In this document: positions 1 to 10,473 of the stretch, one piece after another | Position numbering within the stretch: position 1 is the first letter of the stretch | Layout: the number at the start of each line of letters is the position of its first letter | Assembly (NCBI GenBank): GCA_027186245.1 | Contig: CP114482.1 | Coordinates: 3,043,001 to 3,107,000, forward strand | Direction of reading: 5' to 3' | Origin: Coriaria nepalensis | Lineage: Eukaryota > Streptophyta > Magnoliopsida > Cucurbitales > Coriariaceae | Length of the DNA stretch: 64,000 bases | The notes under the pieces: generated by a model | The model's database searches: none | Seen by the model: the letters and a program-made list of their open reading frames with translations, nothing else | What the model was told of the DNA's origin: nothing | Made by a program: the position numbers and the translations under genes

Positions 1-1110
1 TCAGAGGCCGACCAATGATACTTTACGTTTTGGCAATCCCCAAATCTCTATGTTGCCTCTTTGTTCAAGAAAACCACGCTGGATGCAAGTAAGCCATTTA
101 TTATCTCAGCCAAGTATTGACTCCCAAAGTGGTATGTTATACTTTGATTGAGAAATCATGTCTGGCTCTATATTTCGTTGTCACAAAGCTTTGGCACTAC
201 CAGCTGAATGTGCAAGTTCTGGTCATAGCATGGACCTATCTTCAAGGGATGCCTGGGTAATTAAGCTCTCGCATTATGTGCTCAAAGTACTTTGCGTTGA
301 ATAACCCGTATAGGAATCGTATTTCAACGGGTTTAGTATCAAATTTGTAGAAGTTATACCATTGAAGCGATTGACTAAACATAAAGTTATTGAATTTTTA
401 AAGGAAATGATTATCTATTGGTTCGAGGTCCCAAAGACCATCACTACCAATAACACTATCATTTTCACAGGTGGTTTAGTAGCCAAGTTTTCTAAAGAAC
501 ATGAATTCAAGTTGCTCAATTTAAGAAATTATTACACACATGCTAATGGCCAGGCTGAGGTAACTAACAAGATGGTGATCGGTTTGATCATGAAGATAAT
601 TAAGGAAAATCTAAGATCTTGGCACGACCTCCTTGGACCAACCGTTTGGGCTTTTTGAATAACATAAAAAATGGGTACGTGCACAACACTATACTCATTA
701 GTATATGGTCTATGCAAAATGATCTAACTCCCCCATAATATTTTGAATTAATGCATATTGAGTTAGAAAATCTAGGAGGAGAGAGATTTGATGTGTTGAA
801 TGCTCTGATGGCTTACAAAAATAAGGTTGTCAGAGCCTATAACGAAAGGGTAAGACTCAAGTCATTTGTAGTTGGTGACTTAGTCTAGAAGGTAATATTA
901 CCAATCGAACAAACAAGTGTTTCAAAAGCTTATGGTAAATAGGCTCCCAATTGGGAAGAACTTTTTTTAGTGCGATAAACATTTTCTAACAATGCAATTG
1001 GTTTGAAAGCCTAAAGGGTATAGTACAATATATATTGATTAACAGATTTTATCTAAAACATTACATCTTGGCTATGCACAAAAGTGCATAAGTAAAGGTG
1101 GAGGTTTCAA
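1..1110 (+). mobile_element. Decayed Ty3/gypsy retrotransposon polyprotein (RNase H to integrase)
   Basis: The clearest stretch, 362-658, reads as an integrase core: an F(T)GG-like motif, then YYTHANGQAEVTNK, which matches the conserved YHPQANGQAE region of gypsy integrases, then a stretch ending in TVWAF. It continues after stops at about 750-960 with GGERFDVLNALMAYKNKVVR and a shifted region resembling the integrase C-terminal domain (RLKSFVVGDLV). Several stops and frameshifts show it is dead. The window cuts its 5' side. The frame at 362 opens with TTG, so that is not a real start. Confidence 0.8.
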
Positions 1111-1379
1111 CTATATATTTGTTCACTTGGTCACCAACGGAATAAATAAAGTGCAAGCAACAATAAAAATTTGAAAATATCCACTAAAGGACATCCACTA
1201 GGCATAACTAATAAAAAGTCATAAGAGGACCGGCCTCGCCAACCCAAATGGGTAATAAGTCATTAAAAGTACAATACACTAAATAAAACAAATAAAGCAG
1301 TGGAAGTAGAAGATGTGCTAATCCACGAGAAAAGAAAATGTCTTAACGACGCTCCATGCGACCTCTATCCTCTCTACTT

Positions 1380-2940
1380 CCACTCTGCCTCCTCTGTGGT
1401 AGCAGTCCATACCGAAACCTAGTTTGTCAGCCTAGTGACAATATGAGATAGCTCAACTCCAGATCTCAACATGTCATGTCATCGATCATCTATGATACAG
1501 AGTCTACTATAAAGCTCCTGAACTTGATGCATCACCAGATGTAGCTCGATCTGACCCTCAGTCTGTGCAATCTGCTCAAGCCGAACTACCTCTAGTTGGT
1601 TGGATAGCTTGGTCGCGGCAATGTCACAGGCCATCCACTATCTCACACTAGAAGCCCTCTGGGAAGATTCCATGCTATGGTGTCGAGCTATGCATATAAT
1701 TTCGTCTCTAAGAGCCCTTTAGTAGTCGTATATATAAGAAGTAGGGTCCTCCTTAGCAAGAAGTCTACTGATGTTGAGAAAGGCATCATGGTGAAGATTA
1801 CCACATATATGGATGAGCAAATTGTCAGTTTTAGGTAAAACTGAACCGAAACAAAAAATGCAACTGAACTAGATTTTCACCGATTTGGCCGAAAAATCGA
1901 CTATAACCAGTTTTTGGGTCATTTTTTTTCATTTTCTATAATTCCACTTTATTATAATTTTGTATCATGATGCATATAATTGATGAACATACATATTATT
2001 TAATAATTTATTTTTGAGTTATCTTTAATTAATATCATATTTGATGAAAATTTGACATTATAACAACTAAAAAATATCATTTTACTTTTATATCATAATC
2101 AAAACTTTCAAATATATCATAAATTCATAGATATTAATTAATATATAGAGGTATGGACTATGGATTGTGTTTGTGATTGTGCCTTTAAGGCCTTCATTAT
2201 AAAAATAATTAATATCAATATCAGATGCTAGTTTATTCTACGGGTTGAAGGCTTCATCGACCTGTAGAGTAAACTATAAATTATGATATTTTATGTGTCG
2301 ATGGGGCCATCGAGTCATTAACCCGTAGAGTAAACTAGTCATAAATACTAATTTACTCGAAAGGTCGATAGGGCTTTCGACCCTTTGACCCGTAGAGTAA
2401 ATAAATAAATAATAGGTTTTCAGTTTTCGATTGGTTCACCAAAACTAACCAAAAAATATTGGTTTAGATCATTGTAGTTTTTTTGTTCACCCCTAACCAC
2501 ATATAGCCTTAGAAATGGGAAGTCGCACGAACACCTCAATATGAGCATGGATGGCCGACACGTCAAGATGAGAAGAGGACTCTAGCTGAAAAGTCTGATG
2601 ACCAATACAACCTGCGAGGGCTGCTGCAATAACTCCCTCGGGATTGGCCTCAATGGTGCCTTAGAATGCAATCAATTGATCGGTTACAAGAATGAAACAA
2701 AAAGTCTAAACCGAAAGAATATAAACACAAAATAATCATTTAGAGTTTGTAGAGTTTGCACTCACCTAGGGTACGAAGTGGTCGGTATCCTCCACTTTGA
2801 ATCTGACAAGGCTGCCATCGATCATGTCGGCATTCGTAGTATCTGATGTAGAATGCTCCCCGGGCAAAGAAGATGCGGGTCCAGAATGGTGGCCGTCGTC
2901 GCTTGTTTGTAAGTTAAGTAGTACTTGTCACCTGTCAAGA
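1380..2940 (-). pseudogene. Unassigned decayed coding region, split by an inserted repeat
   Basis: Read on the minus strand, three blocks look protein-coding but are broken. Block 2763-2940 reads as LPGEHSTSDTTNADMIDGS..RFKVEDTDHFVP and ends at a good donor (tag|gtgagt). Block 2510-2670 reads TIEANPEGVIAAALAGCIGH..LDVSAIHAHIEVFVRLP. Block 1380-1840 reads NLLIHICGNLHHDAFLNISR..ALRDEIICIARHHSMESS with stops. The last two are separated by an AT-rich insertion at about 1835-2500. I do not recognise the family; it may be an accessory reading frame of the adjacent retroelement or an unrelated captured gene. Confidence 0.3.
1835..2500. mobile_element. Candidate MITE-like insertion with internal short palindromes
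   Basis: The AT-rich block interrupts the decayed minus-strand coding region. Its right end reads inward as ttaggggtgaac, and its left end begins with the similar ttaggtaaaactgaac, suggesting imperfect terminal inverted repeats. Inside, at 2235-2400, the motif acgggtt/gacccgt next to tagagtaaa occurs several times in both orientations. I could not fix a clean target-site duplication, so the element type is open. Confidence 0.3.
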
Positions 2941-3044
2941 GAATGAATGTACGTATAATAGTGGGTTAATCATAAAATAAAATAAGAAAAGTTTCTTGCT
3001 AGAGTACTAGCCAAAACATCTGAGCATCTAAGTCTGCAGCTATC

Positions 3045-3540
3045 CTTCAATGCATTTTTTTATCTCTCTGTAGGTACTCTACTTGCTTGATTCATTGAGT
3101 ATTCGTAATACTCAAAAACCCCACCTTCCACAAATAGTTTTTCATGTTTTATTCATCATTTAGTCGATTTAGTATCCAAATCCAGTATAACCCGTTAAAT
3201 ATTCTATTATGCTTTTTTTACTCTGTAATTAAGTTAGATCCATTTCTATTACAGTACAATGTCATCCTTTTAATACAATATCTCATATATTTTATGTCTT
3301 TAATTTAATACTCTTTAATTTATTGTACATTTAAATTATACACTTTACATTACATTACTTTTAATTTAATGCATTCTTAATTTATATTGGCTTTAATAAA
3401 TTTATACTTTATTTTATCGTCTTTAATTTATCTATAAGTTATATTATCATAATTTTAAATTATGTTCTTTCGAAATATTTTTACTTCTAACACGCCTACA
3501 TACTACATTACATTTGTGGATGGATCGATTAACCTCCCGA
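3045..3540 (+). mobile_element. Partial LTR of a gypsy-type element (3' portion)
   Basis: This block aligns by eye, over its whole length, with 49700-50127. Shared landmarks include tgtaggyactytrcttgc at the left, ctttaatttattg in the middle, and tatttttacttct followed by cacrcctrcatactayatta at the right. The copy at 49 kb has a TATA box and a longer upstream part, so this is probably the R/U5 side of the same LTR family. It lies downstream of the plus-strand gypsy polyprotein and may be that element's 3' LTR remnant. Confidence 0.65.
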
Positions 3541-4523
3541 ACATTCACCGAATTTGAAAAAAAATGGTAATAAATTAGTCAATGTGAATCTATACCGAAC
3601 ACCATTTTCAGTGTATTCTAAGAATTGGAGACTAATATATTATTTTTGACAAATATCAATCTAAATAGATATAAATCATTAGATCTTATATTTATAATTT
3701 ATTAAAAAAAAATTAAAAATAAATCTAATAAAAATGAATATCTATCAAAATAACGGATCAGTCCCTGTTACCTTATATTCTAGAACTATTCATTCGAGTA
3801 CTATAATAATAGCGTCACATGGAATGATGGAAGAATCATTACTCGCCTAACTTAGAGAAAGTAGAAACTATAAGAGGTCTATTTATAGTTTTCTTATACT
3901 ACAGGGGTCAAAGTCTTATTCCAACAAAACAAATTTTCGTTTACCTTTTCGTCTTTACCACTACTCGATCATTTTCACTTTCATTTCTCTCAATTCCAGA
4001 AAACCCCCAAATTTTAGGGATCCTTTCTAGTTTCTACCTCATAAGCTGTCGCATCTTTCCGGTAATCATCTTCTTCTCTGTACTTTTCTCTAGGGTTTCC
4101 ATACTTCCTGCTCTTTCTCTTTTATTACTTCAAAAATTTATGAATCTATCACTGTTATAACCAGATTGTAAGTAAATCTATACTGACTATTTTCGGAAAA
4201 TTAGATTAAAATGGGGTCGATTTTGGAATCTGGATTTTTTAGTCCTGAAAATTTTTATGAAATTCTGTTAACGATGCTTAGGCTTAGTTCATTAGACTTA
4301 AGATTGATTGATCTTGTTCGCAAACTCTCTGATTCTGTATATTCCGTTTTGGTTGTATGGTTTTGAAGTGACTTAGAATGAAATTTTATTTCTCCTAGAT
4401 TGATAAACTTAAAAAGAAGTTTGAGAATGGAGAGAGAACGAGAGAGTAGTTTTTGGAATTGTGAGTTTTGACTTGTCTCTTTCTTTAAAACTTCTTAGTT
4501 GAAAATCTGAAGAAACTAGTGCG
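3541..4523 (+). promoter_or_regulatory. Upstream region and probable 5'UTR with intron of the MUSTANG-type gene
   Basis: A TATA-like tatttatag sits near 3888. A pyrimidine-rich leader follows (about 3950-4060). A credible 5'UTR intron runs from the donor ccg|gtaatc near 4062 to the acceptor cttcttag near 4499, just before the leader bases and the ATG at 4524. No upstream ORF of note is seen. The transcription start was not determined. Confidence 0.4.
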
Positions 4524-7475
4524 ATGGTGAGGGGAAAGCTTATATTGATATGCCAATTTGGCGGAGACTTTGTTACAAGTGATGATGGAACTATGACTTA
4601 TGATGGAGGAGATGCACATGCGATAGATGTTACTCCTGATACCAAAATCGATGATCTCAAGCTGAAACTAGCCGAAGTGTGTAATTTGGAATATAAAACA
4701 GTGTCCATCAAGTATTTTCTTTCAGGGAATAAGAAAACACTCATCACTTTGTCAAACGATAAAGATTTGACAAGGATGTATGATTTCAATGTGAATTCAG
4801 TCACTGCTGAAGCCTTTGTGGCGGGAACGCCTGGTTTTGAAAGTGATGCCTTAAACCTTCTTGGCAGGTATGGACTTTTTTCTTACCTTCAATAATTTGG
4901 TTCAGGATTTTCAACTAGATGCTAGTAAAATATGAAACATAAGCACATAAATTTTCTGAACATCTCTTCTTTAAATGTGGTCTAATGAATATGTATTTGA
5001 TTTGGAGGAGCCTCATGATCATTAGGTAGTTATTATGTTTACATATTTATTGATTTCCTGTGGGATTTCAAAGTTATACTTGCATATTCAAGGGGCAGTG
5101 ATAATTAGGGGCATATTCAAGGGGCAGTGCTACAGTTTGGAAAACTGATAAATTGTATGTTATGTTGGATTCAAGCTAGAGTTCCAAAAAAATGCTTGAA
5201 CAAAATAAGTCTAAACTCGTTTTAAAAAATCTCTTTTTGAATAATGTTGGTTATCTATTATTACAGAGCATGTGGTGTGAAACTAGCTGAAACTCCAGGG
5301 CCCACAAGTGCCAGTTTAACAGCTGGCCTATCTACTACCACTACCACCCGGGTTGGTCGCTCCGTTAAATCTTTCAAAACCATTGCCCGGAAACGGAAGA
5401 GAGTGGCAACTTCCTCTCTCCGTTCATCCGCTCATAAGTCCCCTAGTAATCCATCTGAATCAGGTCCCGCTCCAATCAACTCCATTCCTAGTCTTACTGA
5501 TGCCACTGATCAGAACCCAGCACTTGATTTGAACTCTTCCCCTGCTGACACAGTTAAGAAGCGAAGACGAACAATCACATCTATAAGGAAGAGTCTTCGT
5601 GAGGTTAATACTTCTGAAGAAGAAGATGATGATGATGATAGTGAACAGAAGATAGGAACTTATACGGATTCGGATGAAGATGACTATGTACAGCCAATAA
5701 CAACCCGTGACTCTGATTTGTATGATCTCCCTCCAGAAGAACTAATTTCTGCCTGGAAACATGGGATAACTGGCATAGGACAAGAGTTCAAAAGTGTGAA
5801 AGAATTTCGAGATGCTCTTCAGAAATATGCTATTGCTCGTCAATTTATGTACAGGCTGAAAAAGAATGACACAAGTCGAGCTAGTGGCAGGTGTATAGTA
5901 GAAGGCTGTTCTTGGAGAATCCATGCATGTTGGATTTCTTCTACGAAAACATTTCGGATAAAAAAAATGACTAAATCACATACTTGTTCAGGTGAGTCGT
6001 GGAAATCTGCTCATCCACCTAAAAGATGGTTAGTGGGTATTATAAAGGATCGGTTGAAAAATAGCCCACAGCAAAAAACAAAGGAAATTGCAAATGGAAT
6101 CCTTCGAGATTTCGGTATGAAATTGAACTATACTCAAGTGAGACGTGGAGTTGAGAATGCGAAGGAGCAACTTCAAGGTTCCTATAAAGGAGCTTATAAT
6201 TATCTACCTGGGTTTTGTGAGGATATGGTGAAGGCAAATCCAGGTAGTGTTATTAAGCTTCTCACTATTGATGATGATGAAAACAAGAGATTTAAGCAGC
6301 TTTTCGTATCTTTTTCGGCTTTGATATATGGTTTTCAGAATGGATGTCGCCCCCTTATTTTCCTTGATTCTACACCATTAAAGTCCAAATATCATGAGAT
6401 TTTGCTCACAGCTACTGCATTAGATGGGAACGATGGAGGTTTCCCTGTTTCTTTTGCAATAGTGGACAATGAGAATGATGAGAATTGGAAATGGTTTCTG
6501 GAGCAGCTAAAATCTGCCGTTTCTGATTCAAAACCCATAACTTTTGTTTCAGACAGAGAGAAAGGACTGAAGAAAACAGTGCTCGAGGTATTTGAAAATG
6601 CTCATCATGGTTACTCTGTGTACCACCTTTTAGTAAGCTTTGGAAAACAAATAAAGGGTCCATTCCACGGAGATGGAAAAGGCTCTTTGCCACAAAACTT
6701 TATCTCTGCTGCTCATTCATTACGACTTGAAAATTTTCGATTTCATACTGAGAAAATCAAGCAAGTTTCTTCAGAAACTTATGATTGGGTAATGGAGATT
6801 GAGCCAGAATGCTGGACAAGTTCATCCTTCAAAGGTGAGCACTATAATCATATAGTAGATAACATTGGAGGGTTATACTACAAGTGGATTGAGGAAATGA
6901 GACAGCTACCCATACCACAAAAGGTTGAATTTCTTACAAGTAAGATAATGGATTTGATGACTACCCGTAAGGAAGATTCTAGTAAATGGTCTTCAAAACT
7001 TACCCCAATTAAGCAGGAAAAGGTAGAAGAAGAAACTCTTACAGCAAGAGGCTTAAGAGCCTTTTTCTCATCGAATACTTTATTTGAGGTCCATGACTAC
7101 GCCATTCATGTTGTGGATGTAGAAAAATGGGAGTGTACTTGTCTCGAGTGGAAAATTACCGGACTACCCTGCAGACACGCTATTGCTACTTTTCTTCTTT
7201 CGGGGAGGAATATTTTGGATTATTGTTCAAATTATTTTACTGTGGATACTTTCAATTCGACTTATTCTCAGTCCATAAACCCATTACTGGAGAATTTGAA
7301 TGGTGAAGAGAAGATGGATTCAGGGGATGTTAGGGTGCTTCCTCCTGTTCCATCCCGGCCAGTGGTCGAGATAAGGGAGAAGAGACCCAGAAAGAAGGAA
7401 GTGGGGCCCAGAAGGCCAGCTTCTTGTAGCAAGTGTAAGCAGACAGGGCATTATAAAGCGACCTGCAGTCAATAA
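4524..7475 (+). CDS. MUSTANG-B-type domesticated Mutator transposase (PB1 + MULE + SWIM)
   Basis: Two coding exons, 4524-4867 and 5267-7475, join in phase (ag|a, Arg115) to give 850 residues. An N-terminal PB1 domain (about 1-105) is followed by a basic/acidic linker with a D/E run, a MuDR-type DNA-binding region, and a MULE DDE core with LDSTPLK (Asp482) and FVSDREKGL (Asp544). A SWIM zinc finger follows (CTCLEW..GLPCRHA, about 736-760), and the protein ends in a CCHC knuckle (CSKCKQTGHYKATC). An N-terminal PB1 marks the MUSTANG-B group of domesticated MULE proteins, whose Arabidopsis members affect growth and flowering; they are thought to act in the nucleus. The frame is fully open and no flanking TIRs were seen, which supports a host gene over a live transposon. 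The third acidic residue of the DDE triad was not assigned with certainty. Confidence 0.9.
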
Positions 7476-8559
7476 CTAACCCCTTTTTCTAGGTGTTTTT
7501 CTCGACTCCCTCAGGTGTGTATGTTTCATTAGATGGATTTGTATAGGTTTAAGGCTGTTTGGCTTAGTAGTCTATGATCTCCTTTAATGGTGTTGACTTT
7601 AGTGTTGTCTGAAAATGGATTATGATGCTCTAATCTAAATGATCTAAAAAGGTTAAACATAACTGTTCTAAGTTTGAAACCGGAGTTTTGATAAAATGGA
7701 GTTTGGAGATTTCAGGGTTTGGAAAGCTCAACTTTTGATATGGGATTCAAACTAGAGTTTCAACTTTTGAAATGGCTTTCAAATACGCATCTTGTTAAGT
7801 AGTAGTAAGAGTGAGTAGAAATTAATTTCCAAACAGTTTGCATTAATTATATTAACCATACAAAGTAATTCAATAGTAGGGAGCGCACAGCTCTCGTTTT
7901 TAATATTTTTGGGGTTAATCCAAGTTATTACAAACTCTAGGGGTTAATCCTATATAAGCCAACATTTGTTGGCATTCCAATTTTCACCCCTACTTTTGAA
8001 GCTCCCCTTTATTCTCTTTTTGCCCTTGTCATCCGACCAAAAAGTGCAGAAGGAAAAGTTGAAAACATTGAATTTTGTTAATTAGTGGCAACAAGTTCAA
8101 GTTAGAGTTACAGTACAAGTCTTACAGAACACTTGGAAAACTTCCCAAATCTCAGCAAAAAGGAAGAAAAAGATTATTCCAAATAATTAAAATAAATAAA
8201 TAAATAAAAGCAGCAGAAACCTTAACCAAGTGTAAAATTGAACTAAAAGAACATCTATAACCCCTCCAATAAAACATCCCAAAGATCAGAATGCTTATAA
8301 CAGGCTATCTGTTCTTGCAGGCATTCTCCATAGAAAACTTTGAAGCACAGAAGGGAGATTCAGACGAGGTCTCGGATGCCTTAACCCGTAAAAACACATC
8401 GAAACAAGAAAGAACCAAAAAGAGATCATGTAAAACCGAAACCCCGGCAACCAAACAGGACAAGATAAACAAACAAGTGGCTCTTGGATCCCTCCAACTC
8501 ATCAGAGATTGAAACCTTTCTCCTTGAGTTGCCATGTCACTAACCACCACCTACATCTT
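7476..8559. other. Intergenic: 3' flank of the MUSTANG-type gene, no clear gene
   Basis: The first few hundred bases are probably 3'UTR. Open frames at 8291-8512 (+) and 8305-8550 (-) overlap each other, have no recognisable domain and no splice support, so I did not call genes. Confidence 0.4.
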
Positions 8560-9620
8560 CCCGCCTATATGTCTCAGACGGTCATATCTCCTTATGTGGC
8601 TTATAAGGGTTTACCTCAACTGGACAACCCTAAATATGTAAGTGTTTGATATTAGGTTTTTTGCCTAACTATAGTTCATGCTACCACTTTATTAGGTACT
8701 CTATTTAGTATGTATACTGCAGTTTTAAGTGCCTCTTCCGAAAGTAATTATGGTAAAAAAGAATGACTAGTCACACTTCTTACTATGTCCTTAAGCATCA
8801 TGTTTCGTCTCTCAGCAATACCATTTGTGGCATTGTTATCAATTAAGAAGCTAGTTGCAACAAGAGTAAAATTAATATAAATAAATAAAATTATTATTGT
8901 TAAATGAACAAGAATAATCATATTTGTCCAAAACATAAATAAAAACTAAATTCTGCCTAAATGACAGTACTACATAAATTTATCTTAATTTAATAAAATG
9001 ATTACTTTCAAAAGATAATCTAAAAATTTCAAAAGCTTTAACTAGAACTGCTTTGTCATCGTACACAGATATGAATTTTTTTGCATCACTTGGTGGTCGA
9101 CTCCACAAGCAACTCATTCTTTGCATGCCATGCGATGAACTTGGAACAATCCTTTTTTACATGCTTAGGTTTCTTGCAAAAGAAATAGGTAAATTTCTGA
9201 TCTTGATTCTTTTGTTGTTTCTTGGGCTATGATGTTCACACTACAGCTTCCTTATCCTTATCTATTTTTTGCTTATTATCCCTTAAGGTAATTGCAACAT
9301 GAGCACTTTCAACAATCTTATTTCATTTCAATTTATCATTTTCTTGCATATAATGAGAAATGAGCTCATTGAGAGTCCATATATCCTTTTGAGTATTGTC
9401 ACATACTGTAAACTGACTGTACTGTGCAATAAGAGAAATGCATGAACATATCATCAGATAAATTTAACTTTAATGCATTTAGTTTCGAAACGATGTTAGA
9501 CATCTTCATAATATACTTTCTTATGTTTCATTTTCTTTTATACCTAATTTGGACAAAGTCAGTTAAAAACTTACTTATCTTATTCATTTTGTTCTTTGTA
9601 AAATATTTTTCAATTTCTTG
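8560..9620 (-). mobile_element. Decayed Ty1/copia retrotransposon (gag knuckle to integrase)
   Basis: The order on the minus strand is correct for copia. Gag-like sequence at about 9330-9620 includes DIWTLNELISHYMQENDKLK. A CCHC knuckle lies at about 9115-9185 (CFFCKKPKHVKKDC). Integrase sequence at 8748-8870 reads NGIAERRN..LKDIVRS, then EALKTAVYILNRVPNK at about 8670-8720, and the YLG(C)-like region continues to 8560. Stops and deletions (protease is missing) show it is inactive. Confidence 0.75.
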
Positions 9621-9699
9621 CAAAAAAAAAAAAAAAACACTTAGCAATTTTACTTTAACAGTATGTTTAAAATAGAGCATTTCACTTTGTTTAAAATGA

Positions 9700-10241
9700 T
9701 AAAGTTAATAAGATGATTTTGCCAGTTTACAATTATGAAAATTTATGTATGTCTTGTGTACCTCCCTCTCTCCTCTTCTGGTTTCTGCCTAAATAAGGCT
9801 GCCTCTCTCTCTCCCTCCCTCAAGCACGTTCGTCCCCTTTTCCGGGCGTTATGGGATCGTGCTTACTTGGGGCATGTGCCTCTTAAACTTCTAATCTAGC
9901 ATTGACCCCCCTATTAGCTAATAGAGCGAATCCTTAACCAAGAAGCTTAATAAGTTTATATTAACCACGCATATGAATTTTTTACCTCATTTTAACTGTA
10001 AAAATTTAATACATTTTTTGAAGTTAGTTATGATCTGATCTATAAAAAAAAAAAAAAAAAAAGACATACTTATAAATTATATACGAGCCATGGTCCGAAA
10101 AGACTCGAACTCCAAATCTGAAAATATGAACGTCGAACCCACCCCTTGCTGTTAAACCAAATGGTTATTTTTAATATTGACATAGTAGTCCACGATGAAA
10201 ATTGTAGACCAACCTAATAAAAATTAATCATATTTAAAAAA

Positions 10242-10281
<40 letters not shown>

Positions 10282-10473
10282 TCCTTCTTCCTAAATAATT
10301 ATAAAATAATTATAAATAATAAATCAATAAAAAGTAAAAGGGTAGAAAAAGACACCAAACTGAGCCATCCTTCTTCCTCTTCTCTAAACCGAGGAACCTA
10401 CTAAGCCTTGTTCAAGGTCTTCCCCTTGGACCAGAAGAATCCATTACCCCCTCTCTCTTCTCTGTGGAGGAAA
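9700..10473. other. Intergenic with simple repeats upstream of the arogenate dehydrogenase gene
   Basis: Contains a poly-A run (about 10045-10062), a long poly-A followed by an (AT)n tract (about 10236-10281), and a CT-rich leader (about 10365-10473) likely to be the promoter/5'UTR of the next gene. At 10080-10160 the minus strand resembles tRNA A/B boxes (tggtttaacag, gggttcgacgt), but their spacing is too short for a tRNA. Confidence 0.4.

Noticed and set aside
8291..8550. Overlapping open frames on both strands downstream of the MUSTANG-type gene
   Set aside because: No recognisable domain, no splice support, and starts or context not credible for a gene.
10080..10160. A tRNA gene on the minus strand
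   Set aside because: The A-box- and B-box-like motifs are only about ten bases apart, and no cloverleaf can be drawn.
10408..10473. N-terminal extension of the arogenate dehydrogenase
   Set aside because: It opens with TTG, and the first in-frame ATG at 10474 already gives a normal transit peptide.
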